From Candidatus Terraquivivens yellowstonensis (GTDB lineage: Archaea > Thermoproteota > Nitrososphaeria_A > Caldarchaeales > Wolframiiraptoraceae): DNA of 29,926 bases. The notes under the pieces are model-generated. The model was given only the letters and a program-made list of their open reading frames with translations, ran no database searches and had not been told where the DNA came from. The DNA is taken from assembly GCA_023539445.1 (NCBI GenBank), contig JAKCEW010000010.1, positions 1-29,926 of the forward strand, written 5' to 3'. This document shows, piece by piece, positions 14,943-22,989 of this stretch. The translations under genes were made by a program, and so were the position numbers. Position 1 is the first letter of the stretch. Each line of letters starts with the position of its first letter.

Positions 14943-17681
14943 TCAAAATTGAAAGAACTTTTCCACACTTCTCAGTATTTCGTGTAAACCTTCCGAATAG
15001 GGTGCCCCACCTTGCCCTAAGTCTGGCCTTCCTCCGCCCTTTCCTCCGAGCGCTGATGAAATCCTTGACGCGAGACGTCCCGCATCTATGCCTGCCCTTA
15101 TGCCATCGTCGTTCGCCATCGTTAAGACTTTCACGGATTCCGTTCCAGCCAAGAGTATTGCTACAGCAGGTCCAGATATTCTATTGAGAGCCTCAGCGGC
15201 CAGCAATATCAGATAATCTCTATCGTCTATTTCCTCGTAACTTTTTATTACAGATACTTCGCCAACCCTCTCGATTGTAGACACGAGCTCGGCCGCCCTT
15301 TTCTTCGCATAGAGCTCCGTGATTCTCTTAACGACCCTTCTGGCATCTTTCAACTCTATCATTAGCTCCTCAGCCTTCTTATCCAACTCTGATGCTGGGA
15401 CACCGAAAACTTCCGCAACTCTTCGCACAATTCTCTCTTGCTCTTGAATGTAGGGTAAAGCAGATGGACCTGCTGCGAAGATGAGACGCTCTACACCGTC
15501 TTGTATCCTTTCCGTCTTTATTATCTTTATGATTCCCACGTCCTCCGTGTTGGTACAGTGTAAGCCGCCGCATGCTTGAGCATCCCAACCGGGAATCTCA
15601 ACAACCCTTATAACAGCTGAAGGGACCTCGCCCCCTTGGTAAAGACGAAAGCCATACAACCTTTCAGCCTCATTCCTATCCATCATGCGGACGTGGACTG
15701 GTATGCCCTTCTGAACTATTGCGTTCGCCAAAGATTCAATCCTTTCAACCTCTTCTACTGTCAGTCTCTTATGGTGGGATATGTCGAGCCTTGCCTTATC
15801 CGGCTCCTTTTTGGCGCCGGCCTGCCATACGTGTTTTCCCAAAACCTGCCTCGCAGCGCTCAAAAGTATGTGCGTTGCTGTATGATGTCTCATTATCTTC
15901 AATCTTCGCTCGATATCGATCTCACCAACGACCTCTTCTCCTTCATTTGGCTTTGTTCCTAAAACCTTGTGCACGATTACGCCGTTTATGAGTTGCGCAT
16001 CAACGACCTTGCATTCACCAGAGCTGAAACGGAGAATACCGGTATCGCTAACTTGGCCGCCACTCTCAGCATAGAATAGCGTTCTATCCAATATCACGTA
16101 CTCGCCAGAAACCCGCAGGACCTTTGCCTCGAACCTCTTTTCAAACGGAAAATCGTAAAAGAGCTTGACAGTGGGACTCAAACCTTGGACCAAGGTCTCT
16201 AGGCTTTTTTCTACGCTGATAGACGCCGGTGTTTCTTGGAGGTGCTTGGATGCGACGTACTCGTAAAAGTTCTCGGGAACGTCGACCTTAAGTTGTAACT
16301 TCTGAGCTATCTGCTCGACTATCTCCGGCGTTATGCCCCTTTCATCATAAACCTTGACGAGGAATTCAACAGGGACGGTATCCGAGCGTTTTTTCAAGCT
16401 CGTCAACTCTCTCTCAACGTACGCCATGCCCTTCTCTATTGTATCCTCGAACTTTGAGACTTCCGTCATCACGATGTCCAGTACCTCATCACGCATCTCA
16501 GCCAAATGTGGAAAATCCATCGACCAGTATCCAATTTGCATATCGATCAGGTCCAGCAGTTTGTCCTTATGACCTATCGCCTGAAGTACCCTGTATGTCT
16601 TCCTGATAAGAAGCCTTGCCAAGTATCCTGATTTGACGTTTGATGGTACGATACCTTCGGATAGTATGAAGGATATGGACTTTGTATAGTCGAGCGATGC
16701 AAAGAATCTTTCCAGCGGCACTATCAGTCTCTCTATCGTCTCGATCGGTATGCCTGAGAGCTTCGAAATCTTCCTACGGATCTCGGCAATGCTTGTACCC
16801 TCCTTTGGTGTTACGATGGCCGTATGGGGCGAGTACGCATTAAGTATGTCCTCATCGGGTTGCTCGACACCAAGCATGTCCATTACCTTTTTGTAAAGCT
16901 CGCCATAAATTACCTCGAAAGAGCTGTACGTCCCTTGGCTAAACCACGCATACCTTTCGATACCATAACCGGTGTCTACAGTCTTTATCGGGATCTCGAC
17001 AAGCTCGCTGTCTAACGTCTTGTAGTACATGAACACAAGCGTCGCTAGCTCCAGCCCCTCCGAAATAGTCTCGAAACAGGGGCCAGCATTTCCGCCCCCA
17101 AACCATGCCGACTCCTTATAAGTTATGCTCTCCGGCTTTATTCCGAGCTCCTTGGTCGCAAACTCATGGTGGTACTCGACTGTCTTATCCTTCCAATAGA
17201 CTTCCTTATCGGGATAGTTGAAGGCATGTGCCCCGCCCATCTCAAATATAGTTAGGTGCCTGCCGAACGTAAGACCAACCTTGTCTATGTCAACGAGCCT
17301 TATACATGGTTGGCTTATCACGAGGGGGTTGGCAGGTGGTGGCGCTATGCCTGACGTGACCCATGGCTGGAAGTCCACGATACTCGCTGATACGAGGTAT
17401 AGGTCAGTCCTCCACCTAGGCACGACCGGATATGGTTTTATAATCTTGTGACCCTTACCTTCAAAAAACTTTAGGAACTTTTCACGTGCATCCCTTAAAG
17501 TTAGCCTTTCTTTGGTCAACCTTTTTCCTATGAACGTATAAGGCACGCACGGCGCTTCCCCGCAAACTTCCTTATCAGCATCGAGCGTCCAAAAGTACTC
17601 TCCGCATACAGCACATTTCTTCCTAACAAAACCGTTTTGCAGAAAAAATTCTAGTTCATATGTCTTCGGCGAAAATCTCAT
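14943..17681 (-). CDS. alaS: Alanyl-tRNA synthetase (archaeal type)
   Basis: About 912 aa, normal for archaeal AlaRS. The archaeal N-terminal extension has a zinc-like CAVC segment near residue 20. The class II catalytic core covers about 60-320 (TSGIAPPPANPLVISQPCIR, GRHLTIFEMGG, and motif 3 around GYGIERYAW). The editing domain carries HxxxH (HTATH, about residue 600) and CxxxH (CGGLH, about 703). The C-terminal DHHA1 domain ends with GGKGGGRPDLGQGG. The GTG at 17693 lies inside the AAAGGTG ribosome site; the ATG at 17681, 9 nt after it, is the better start. It follows the L12 gene after about 23 bp on the same strand, so the two are probably co-transcribed. Confidence 0.97.
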   Translation of the reverse strand: MRFSPKTYELEFFLQNGFVRKKCAVCGEYFWTLDADKEVCGEAPCVPYTFIGKRLTKERLTLRDAREKFLKFFEGKGHKIIKPYPVVPRWRTDLYLVSASIVDFQPWVTSGIAPPPANPLVISQPCIRLVDIDKVGLTFGRHLTIFEMGGAHAFNYPDKEVYWKDKTVEYHHEFATKELGIKPESITYKESAWFGGGNAGPCFETISEGLELATLVFMYYKTLDSELVEIPIKTVDTGYGIERYAWFSQGTYSSFEVIYGELYKKVMDMLGVEQPDEDILNAYSPHTAIVTPKEGTSIAEIRRKISKLSGIPIETIERLIVPLERFFASLDYTKSISFILSEGIVPSNVKSGYLARLLIRKTYRVLQAIGHKDKLLDLIDMQIGYWSMDFPHLAEMRDEVLDIVMTEVSKFEDTIEKGMAYVERELTSLKKRSDTVPVEFLVKVYDERGITPEIVEQIAQKLQLKVDVPENFYEYVASKHLQETPASISVEKSLETLVQGLSPTVKLFYDFPFEKRFEAKVLRVSGEYVILDRTLFYAESGGQVSDTGILRFSSGECKVVDAQLINGVIVHKVLGTKPNEGEEVVGEIDIERRLKIMRHHTATHILLSAARQVLGKHVWQAGAKKEPDKARLDISHHKRLTVEEVERIESLANAIVQKGIPVHVRMMDRNEAERLYGFRLYQGGEVPSAVIRVVEIPGWDAQACGGLHCTNTEDVGIIKIIKTERIQDGVERLIFAAGPSALPYIQEQERIVRRVAEVFGVPASELDKKAEELMIELKDARRVVKRITELYAKKRAAELVSTIERVGEVSVIKSYEEIDDRDYLILLAAEALNRISGPAVAILLAGTESVKVLTMANDDGIRAGIDAGRLASRISSALGGKGGGRPDLGQGGAPYSEGLHEILRSVEKFFQF

Positions 17682-17704
17682 GAGGCTTAGCACCTTTAAG
17701 GTTC

Positions 17705-18022
17705 TCAGCCGAAGAGAGCGCTCAGGCCAGCCAGTGCTTCTTCCTCTTCCTTCTTCTTAGCTTCCTCCTTCTTTTCCTCCTTTGGCTTTGCCTCCGGTTG
17801 GGCCGGTGCAGCAGGGGCTACAGCGGCCGTCGCTACGAAGGGTGCAGCCGTAGCGCTCTTTAAGACCTCATCTATGTTTATCTCTGAGAGCGCCGCTACG
17901 AGGGCCTTCACTCTACCATCATCTGGCTGTATGCCTGCCGCAGACAGGACGTTCTTTATCCCCTCTTCATTTATGGGCTTTCCGGCCTTATGAAGGAGGA
18001 GAGCAGCGTATATGTACTCCAT
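17705..18022 (-). CDS. rpl12: Large subunit ribosomal stalk protein P1 (archaeal L12)
   Basis: 105 aa. The N-terminal dimerisation helices begin [20 protein letters not shown]. An Ala/Pro-rich hinge, a Lys/Glu-rich stretch and the acidic tail ending [10 protein letters not shown] complete the archaeal/eukaryotic P1 pattern that recruits translation factors. GGTGGG precedes the ATG. The other stalk genes (L10/P0, L1, L11) are not beside it in this window. A TTTAAGA element on the minus strand near 18062-18070 is the likely promoter. alaS follows directly. Confidence 0.96.
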   Translation of the reverse strand: MEYIYAALLLHKAGKPINEEGIKNVLSAAGIQPDDGRVKALVAALSEINIDEVLKSATAAPFVATAAVAPAAPAQPEAKPKEEKKEEAKKKEEEEALAGLSALFG

Positions 18023-18223
18023 CTCGTCTAACCCACCTGAAACCTCTAAAAAGGGCTGGCTCTTAAACCTTTATCGTTTTGGAGAACGAACCTTGAGGCT
18101 TAACTTTTCCAGCAAACGGATGGCGGTCTCAAAAATAATTAACTCAGCATTCTGAACTAATTCAAGGACTAGGATGAAACCTTTAAGCGGAAAACGGGTT
18201 GGAGCCCCTATTTAGCACCCTAA

Positions 18224-18234
18224 GTTTAAATTTT
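18224..18234 (+). promoter_or_regulatory. TATA box for tRNA-Gln
   Basis: GTTTAAATTTT is centred about 29 bp before the first base of the tRNA, placing transcription initiation a few bases upstream of the 5' acceptor strand. Confidence 0.55.
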
Positions 18235-18279
18235 TCCGTAGAGAGCGTATTTTTAGTAGCCCGGTCGTCTAGCGGCCAA

Positions 18280-18299
18280 ACGCTGGTCAGATGGGCCAA
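18280..18299 (+). other. tRNA-Gln intron 1, in the D loop (20 nt)
   Basis: The insertion lies at the end of the D loop, before nucleotide 22. The hexamer GGCCAA occurs at both borders (18274-18279 and 18294-18299), so the exact cut point is ambiguous but the spliced product is the same. GGCC at the left border can pair with GGCC at the right, leaving AAA and AAG as 3-nt bulges. This resembles a relaxed bulge-helix-bulge motif for archaeal splicing endonuclease. The inner hairpin is weak. Confidence 0.7.
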
Positions 18300-18315
18300 G
18301 GATCGCGGGCTTTGG

Positions 18316-18335
18316 ATCCGCCGCGCGGAGGAGAA
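18316..18335 (+). other. tRNA-Gln intron 2, canonical position 37/38 (20 nt)
   Basis: A clear bulge-helix-bulge can be drawn. The outer helix is the anticodon stem. The 4-bp central helix is CUUU with GGAG (two G-U pairs), the bulges are GG^A and AA^C, and the inner hairpin is UCCGC-CGC-GCGGA. Cutting after the second base of each bulge removes exactly 20 nt between positions 37 and 38. Confidence 0.85.
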
Positions 18336-18383
18336 CCCCGCGGACGCCGGTTCGAATCCGGCCCGGGCTACTAACTTCCTTTA

Positions 18384-18677
18384 TTATCTGTTAACCTCCT
18401 CGTTTATCCTCTCGGCCATTATGTGATTCTTGCAGAAGACGACCACTTTCTTAACCCCATCAACCTTTGACGATATGGCCTTCAGCGCCATGGCGTAGCT
18501 GTATGCCATGGGGTTGTAGGGGCTGCTTGGTGTGAACTCTATCTGTATGACCCCCTCATCAACCTCCTTTACGGTGAGCATCGCTTGGCTTTCCACTATA
18601 TTCAAACCTGTTACTGGATCCCTGAAACTACGTAACTTCTCCTTGACCTTTTCTGCTAGCGACAAGATACAACACAT
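18384..18677 (-). CDS. MIP18/DUF59 family protein (Fe-S assembly-like)
   Basis: About 97 aa. The stretch VKEKLRSFRDPVTGLNIVESQAM followed by a VDEGVIQIEF strand and a helix matches the DUF59/MIP18 fold of SufT, PaaD and Cia2, proteins linked to iron-sulfur cluster maturation. The conserved cysteine of many members (in the TxxxCP loop) is replaced by SSPYNP, so direct metal handling is doubtful. The start is uncertain: TTG at 18695, ATG at 18677 and TTG at 18665 are in frame. A TTTATTT element at 18694-18700 argues for one of the later two. The end is 13 bp from the tRNA. Confidence 0.7.
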   Translation of the reverse strand: MCCILSLAEKVKEKLRSFRDPVTGLNIVESQAMLTVKEVDEGVIQIEFTPSSPYNPMAYSYAMALKAISSKVDGVKKVVVFCKNHIMAERINEEVNR

Positions 18678-18712
18678 CCATTCGGATACCCTCAAATAAA
18701 TGTTTTGACTTA

Positions 18713-18934
18713 TTATGCCGGCCCCAACACGAATAAGATTATCAGCGCAACTATCATGATCACGTAGATTATCAGCATCATCCTCTTGCTCTTCTTCTCC
18801 CTCTCCTTGCTCAGCTCAAGCTTCTCCCTGCAATCTGGTGAGCAGACTTGTTCATCGGGCGGAATTGCCTTGCCGCATATAACGCAGTGGCGGTGGTCAA
18901 TTATTTTTGGTTTTTCCTTCTTTTGCTGACTCAA
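18713..18934 (-). CDS. DUF2116 zinc-ribbon membrane protein
   Basis: 73 aa from TTG at 18934. The short zinc ribbon CVICGKAIPPDEQVCSPDC (two CxxC-like pairs) followed by a charged linker and one C-terminal membrane helix (LIIYVIMIVALIILFVL) is the archaeal DUF2116 layout; its role is unknown. A longer reading from GTG at 18952 is possible. However, TATAAA at 18954-18959 on this strand lies only a few bases from that GTG, while it is about 24 bp from the TTG, so a leaderless TTG start is more likely. Confidence 0.75.
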   Translation of the reverse strand: MSQQKKEKPKIIDHRHCVICGKAIPPDEQVCSPDCREKLELSKEREKKSKRMMLIIYVIMIVALIILFVLGPA

Positions 18935-18972
18935 TCTGTTACACCATCGCACCTTTATACGGAATTTTTGTT

Positions 18973-19545
18973 TTAAGTACTTTTGCTCCTGTACCTCTCT
19001 TCCAAATATACGTTACCGCGCTCATGGTATCCCCTAGCCTCCCAGTAACCGTCCACGTAAGACGGAATGAATTCTATGGAAACCAACCACTTCGCGCTCT
19101 TCCACGCGTACAGATGCGGTATAAATGGTCTAGCCGGAAAGCCTTGCTCGATGCTGAGCGGCTTGCCATTAATCTTTAGAACTATCAAGGATCTTTCATG
19201 TAAAGCATCCTCGAGAGGCACGGGTGCGGTATAGCCATCGGCACATCTAAACATGACCCACTTCGCCTCCGGCTTAACGCCCGCCAGCTCCGCCAGGTAA
19301 CGTAAACGGACCCCCTCAAACTCGAGAGAGCCTATACTCCAACCCGTGACGCAATGGAAATCGTCCAAAATCTTCGTCTGAGGCATGGAGGATAGTTCCT
19401 CGTAGCTCAAAACGAGTGTCCTTTCTGTAAGGCCACCAACTGTTAGTGTCCAAGACTTCAGGTCTATCTTGGGTATTCCCAGAGCAGAGTATATCTGCCA
19501 TTCCTCCACGAATTTCTGGCCTGGTGGTGCTCTCGGTTTATCCAT
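18973..19545 (-). CDS. Molybdopterin-dependent oxidoreductase (sulfite oxidase family)
   Basis: About 190 aa from ATG at 19545. The motif DFHCVTGWS carries the cysteine that coordinates molybdenum (about residue 65). The pattern LTVGGL, then ADGYTAPVPLEDAL and PARPFIPHLYAWKSAKWL is that of the sulfite oxidase/MsrP catalytic fold. It lacks the C-terminal dimerisation domain of true sulfite oxidase and has no signal peptide, so it is a small cytoplasmic member of unknown substrate. An in-frame start farther upstream (19710) would run across the divergent DUF72 gene and is rejected. The pterin cofactor would come from the pathway that includes the moaA in this window. Confidence 0.82.
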   Translation of the reverse strand: MDKPRAPPGQKFVEEWQIYSALGIPKIDLKSWTLTVGGLTERTLVLSYEELSSMPQTKILDDFHCVTGWSIGSLEFEGVRLRYLAELAGVKPEAKWVMFRCADGYTAPVPLEDALHERSLIVLKINGKPLSIEQGFPARPFIPHLYAWKSAKWLVSIEFIPSYVDGYWEARGYHERGNVYLEERYRSKST

Positions 19546-19620
19546 GAGCTCAAATAAGGTCGGACCGCATATGAACGTTTCGTCACAAGCGGTTATATCT
19601 GGGATTGACGTTATCCGATT

Positions 19621-20316
19621 TTGATGGGCATAATTAAGGTCGGCACGTCGGGCTATACTTACTACTGGAACGAGGGCAAGCCCACACCCTTCGAGTGGTA
19701 TCTTAACCAAGGTTTCAAGACGGTTGAGATAAACGCCTCGTTCTACAGGTTTCCGAGCAAGTCTTGGACGGTTACATGGCTAAAGGCACCCAGGGACTTC
19801 GACTTCAGCATAAAGGTTCACGGGTCCATTACACATAGAAGCAGGTTGGGCGATGCCGCAGTACGGTTATGGCCACGGTTTGTGAAACCGCTCGAAGAAA
19901 TGCTTGACAGGATAACGTTCTTCCTATTCCAGATGCCTCCGAGCTTCGTTGCTAGCCAAGCAAACCTTGAAAGGTTGGCCCAATTCTTTAGAAGGATAGA
20001 GCTTCCCTGTACTGCCGTCGTTGAGTTTAGGCATGCTTCGTGGTGGAGCAAGGTAAAGGAGGTGGAGTCGCTTGGTCTGGTATTCTGCTCGGTTGATTCG
20101 CCGGATTTGCCGAGAGACGTGTTTGCAACGAACGACGTAGTTTACTTAAGGCTACATGGAAGGGAGGCTTGGTATGCATACGTATACGATGAATCGGAAT
20201 TGATTGAGATTGCAAAAAAAGTGAAAGAATTGAGTGCATCGAAAAAGTACGTGTACTTGAACAACGATCATGGAATGCTAACCAACGGTAAGCTTCTCAT
20301 GAAGTTGCTGGGATGA
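19621..20316 (+). CDS. DUF72 (YecE-like) protein
   Basis: 231 aa TIM-barrel-like protein of the DUF72 family. Family marks are IKVGTSGYTYYWN at the N-terminus, EINASFYRFPS (about residues 36-46), FQMPPSF, VVEFRHASWW (about 132-141), VYLRLHGRE (about 177-185) and YVYLNNDHG (about 211-219). Several conserved Glu, His, Arg and Asp residues line the presumed active site, but no activity is established. The start is TTG at 19621 or ATG at 19624. It is divergent from the molybdoprotein with 75 bp between starts. It overlaps the convergent unknown gene by 20 bp at its 3' end. Confidence 0.85.
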   Translation: MMGIIKVGTSGYTYYWNEGKPTPFEWYLNQGFKTVEINASFYRFPSKSWTVTWLKAPRDFDFSIKVHGSITHRSRLGDAAVRLWPRFVKPLEEMLDRITFFLFQMPPSFVASQANLERLAQFFRRIELPCTAVVEFRHASWWSKVKEVESLGLVFCSVDSPDLPRDVFATNDVVYLRLHGREAWYAYVYDESELIEIAKKVKELSASKKYVYLNNDHGMLTNGKLLMKLLG

Positions 20317-20842
20317 TGAAAGCGATCTTCTCATAACATCCTATGTTGTCTCCGGTCCTTGCCCAAAGTATCAGTACGTTATCCGCTACCAAGTCCTTCT
20401 CCGTACTCACATTCACATCAACTATCTTGACGCTTGGTGGAAAGACCCAATAAACTTCGTAGTCGTACTCCGCAACCTCCTCGTTATAAAAACACTCGTA
20501 GATGTTCATGCCTTGTCTGAGTCTTGTCTTGAACTGAACGAAGAAAGTTATGCACGGTAGGTTTTCAGAGCCCCTGAAATCTAGCGTAGCTGTCAGAACC
20601 TCAGGCCTGCATCTTTCGCCATTAACCTTTACAACCTCATCTTCGAGAAGAGATTGCATGTTCCAGATAAGCTTGTTCATCTCTGCATAATAACGCTCCT
20701 CATCTTTGAGCAGGGAGCGGTAGAAGCCGAGGGGGTCGTGATAATCGAAATTGAGTATCTGGTTAAATAAACCGTCCGATGATACAAACATGAACTCGTG
20801 CGCGTGCAACGGCTTTACAGCCTCAGAGGCACGCTCCCACAT
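20297..20842 (-). CDS. Uncharacterised protein, 181 aa
   Basis: I do not recognise this family. The protein is acidic, soluble and rich in aromatic residues (for example FDYHDPLGFYRSLL near the start and YDYEVYWVFPP later). No signal peptide, membrane segment or metal-binding cysteine set is visible. The C-terminal half looks like alternating beta strands (ITFFVQFKTRL, YDYEVYWVFPPSVKIVDVNV, VLILWARTG). ATG at 20842 has a G-rich upstream stretch (GAAGGGGGTTTAGG). The 3' end overlaps that of the DUF72 gene. Good codon structure and no stop in 181 codons support a real gene. Confidence 0.6.
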   Translation of the reverse strand: MWERASEAVKPLHAHEFMFVSSDGLFNQILNFDYHDPLGFYRSLLKDEERYYAEMNKLIWNMQSLLEDEVVKVNGERCRPEVLTATLDFRGSENLPCITFFVQFKTRLRQGMNIYECFYNEEVAEYDYEVYWVFPPSVKIVDVNVSTEKDLVADNVLILWARTGDNIGCYEKIAFIIPATS

Positions 20843-20936
20843 CCTAAACCCCCTTCTCGTGTCAGATTCTTAGGGTAGTTAAGGATTTAAGAGGGACCTG
20901 TTTCCCTAAAAAACTAGGCCTATCGGTGGTGGTGAA

Positions 20937-22976
20937 ATGTTCTGGCTTTTACCAGTATCGGCCTCCATCGTAGCACTCTGCGCGGCCTTAGCTTTCACTG
21001 CATGGGTACTCAAACAAAATCCGGGAAACGAGGTGATGCGCAACATATCGAGCGCGGTTAAGACAGGGGCTCTTGCATTCATTAGAAGAGAGTACGTAAC
21101 TATCCTACCAATAGCGATAATCCTAGCAATCGTTATAGGACTTGCTTCTGGATACACCAATGCCATAGCGTTCGCTGTCGGAGCGGCGCTCTCGGCCGTA
21201 TCGGGAATAATTGCGATACTGGCAACGGTTAGTGCGGCACCGAGGGCGGCACAAGCGACCGAAAAGGGCCTTGGTTCAACACTTTCTGTCGCTTATAGGG
21301 GAGGTGCCGTAGCCGGCCTAACGATAACGGCAGCAGCACTCATAGCCGTTACGGCGCTTTATGCTATCTATCCAAGCCCGATAGCGATAGCGGGTGTCGG
21401 TGTTGGCGCTAGCCTGATAGCGCTTTTCATAAGAATCGGCGGCGGTATCTACACAAAAGCAGCAGACTTGGGCGCAGACCTTGTAGGAAAGGTGGAGGCA
21501 GGCATACCCGAAGACGATCCTAGGAATCCAGCCGTGATAGCAGACAACGTAGGCGACAACATAGGCGATGCGGCCGGCATGGGAAGTGACGTATACGAGT
21601 CGTACATTGTAACGATGTTAGCGGCGATGCTCTTGGGCTCGCTCATAGGTAATGTAGAATTCGTTATCTTCCCGCTCATGATAGGGGCTGCTGGCCTTCT
21701 TGCCTCTTTGATAGGCACCCTGACGGTTACATCAAGGAAAGTTACATCCCCTATGAGACCATTAACGCTATCCTTCGCGGTCGCCGCATTGATAACGGTT
21801 GTCCTAAACTTCTTCATTTCCACATACATGTTCGGCTGGAATGAAATGTCGTACGCTTTCTTCGTATCGACGTTGCTAGGCGCAATCATAGTTCCCATAA
21901 TACAGAAGATAACAGACTACTACACGAGTTATAGCTACAAACCGGTCCAAGAGGTCGCCGAGTCTACAAAGGTAGGACACTCAGCAAACATACTCACGGG
22001 CGTGGCAGTTGGTCTGAGGTCCACTTTCCCGATGGCCATAGTCATAGTCGTGTTCATAATAGTATCTTACTTCTTGGTATCTACGGTGACCGGTGAGCCC
22101 CTCATGGGCATATACTCGACCGCCATAATGACCGCCACTATGCTATCTTTGAGCGGCATAGTCCTGAGCATAGATAGCTTCGGACCTATTAGCGACAATG
22201 CTGGTGGCATAGTCGAGATGAGCGGGCTTGGCGAAGAAAACAGAAAGATAACCGATCAACTGGATGCTGTCGGCAACACAACGAAGGCAACCACCAAAGG
22301 TTTTGCCATAGCAAGCGCCGCCCTTGCAGCCATAGCGCTTATACAAGCTTTCCAGCATGAGGTCTGGACCCTTGCATCCATTCCGGGAAATCTGTTGTCT
22401 GGGAAGACCTTTGTTTACACATTAACGAACCCAGCCCTTATAGTAGGGCTCCTCATTGGAGCCTTGCTGCCGTTCTACGTCTCGAGCTACCTTCTGAGGA
22501 GCGTCAGTGTGGTTGCGTCTTCGATCGTCGAAGAGGTTAGGAGGCAGTTCAGGGAAATTAAGGGCATACTCGAGGGTAAGGCAAAACCGGACTACGCAAG
22601 ATGCATAGACATAGCGACGAGGCAATCGCTCAGGCAACTGTTTACGCCAGCACTCATAGTCATAGTAGCGCCGATAGTTGTCGGAATCATTTTGGGTCCC
22701 GTGGCCGTTGCAGGCCTCTTAACAGGCGCGGTTGCATCTGGGCTATACCTCGCATATTACATGGCCAACTCGGGCGCGGCATGGGATAATGCCAAGAAGT
22801 ATCTAGAGGCTTTAGGTCTAAAGAAAACGCCCCAACATGCTGTAGCGGTAGCCGGGGACTTGGTTGGCGATCCTTACAAGGATACTGCCGGCCCTGCGCT
22901 GAATACCGTGATAAAGTTGCTAAACACGGTCTCGATAGTCTTCGTTCCGATATTCATAGGCCTTATAGCGCTTTGA
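20937..22976 (+). CDS. hppA: Membrane-bound proton-pumping pyrophosphatase
   Basis: 679 aa integral membrane protein with about 16 hydrophobic helices. It hydrolyses pyrophosphate and pumps protons outward. Catalytic motifs are intact: ADLGADLVGKVEAGIPEDDPRNP and ADNVGDNIGDAAGMGSD (about residues 176-218), DNAGGIVEMSGL (about 420), and the C-terminal DLVGDPYKDTAGPALN (about 641-656). The segment GNTTKATTKG (about 444-453) has Lys where potassium-dependent enzymes have Ala, so this is predicted to be the potassium-independent proton pump. TTTAAG at 20886-20891 and GGTGGTG just before the ATG give a short leadered transcript. The gene converges on the PUA gene. Confidence 0.96.
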   Translation: MFWLLPVSASIVALCAALAFTAWVLKQNPGNEVMRNISSAVKTGALAFIRREYVTILPIAIILAIVIGLASGYTNAIAFAVGAALSAVSGIIAILATVSAAPRAAQATEKGLGSTLSVAYRGGAVAGLTITAAALIAVTALYAIYPSPIAIAGVGVGASLIALFIRIGGGIYTKAADLGADLVGKVEAGIPEDDPRNPAVIADNVGDNIGDAAGMGSDVYESYIVTMLAAMLLGSLIGNVEFVIFPLMIGAAGLLASLIGTLTVTSRKVTSPMRPLTLSFAVAALITVVLNFFISTYMFGWNEMSYAFFVSTLLGAIIVPIIQKITDYYTSYSYKPVQEVAESTKVGHSANILTGVAVGLRSTFPMAIVIVVFIIVSYFLVSTVTGEPLMGIYSTAIMTATMLSLSGIVLSIDSFGPISDNAGGIVEMSGLGEENRKITDQLDAVGNTTKATTKGFAIASAALAAIALIQAFQHEVWTLASIPGNLLSGKTFVYTLTNPALIVGLLIGALLPFYVSSYLLRSVSVVASSIVEEVRRQFREIKGILEGKAKPDYARCIDIATRQSLRQLFTPALIVIVAPIVVGIILGPVAVAGLLTGAVASGLYLAYYMANSGAAWDNAKKYLEALGLKKTPQHAVAVAGDLVGDPYKDTAGPALNTVIKLLNTVSIVFVPIFIGLIAL

Positions 22977-22989
22977 GCGAACCCAACAC

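Larger units (their letters stand above)
18258..18370 (+). tRNA. tRNA-Gln(UUG) with two introns
   Basis: The gene spans 113 nt; the spliced tRNA is 73 nt and folds without mispairing. Acceptor AGCCCGG (18258-18264) pairs with CCGGGCT (18363-18369), with discriminator A at 18370. D stem GTCT pairs with GGAT (two G-U pairs), and the spliced D loop reads AGCGGCCAA. Anticodon stem GCGGG (18305-18309) pairs with CCCGC (18337-18341). The loop, after removing the second intron, is CTTTGGC with anticodon TTG. The variable loop is GGAC, and the T arm is GCCGG-TTCGAAT-CCGGC. Without removing both 20-nt insertions neither the D arm nor the anticodon arm has normal size. No CCA is encoded. Confidence 0.88.

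Noticed and set aside
14941-14956. AATTGAAAG resembling the CRISPR repeat end
   Set aside because: It is the 3' end of alaS and its flank; a single 9-bp match with no repeat body is chance.
18305-18330. Alternative anticodon stem GCGGG with TCCGC and no second intron
   Set aside because: It needs a G-U closing pair and leaves a 24-nt variable region. The CCCGC partner gives a perfect stem and exposes a bulge-helix-bulge.
19546-19710. N-terminal extension of the molybdopterin oxidoreductase
   Set aside because: The added residues lack the family pattern and would overlap the divergent DUF72 start; ATG 19545 begins the conserved region.
20310-20325. ATGATGA resembling a C/D-box RNA C motif
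   Set aside because: It lies at the overlap of two genes, and no matching D box at suitable distance was found.
21449-21898. 149-aa ORF on the minus strand
   Set aside because: Mirror of the highly conserved hppA coding sequence, which explains the open frame.
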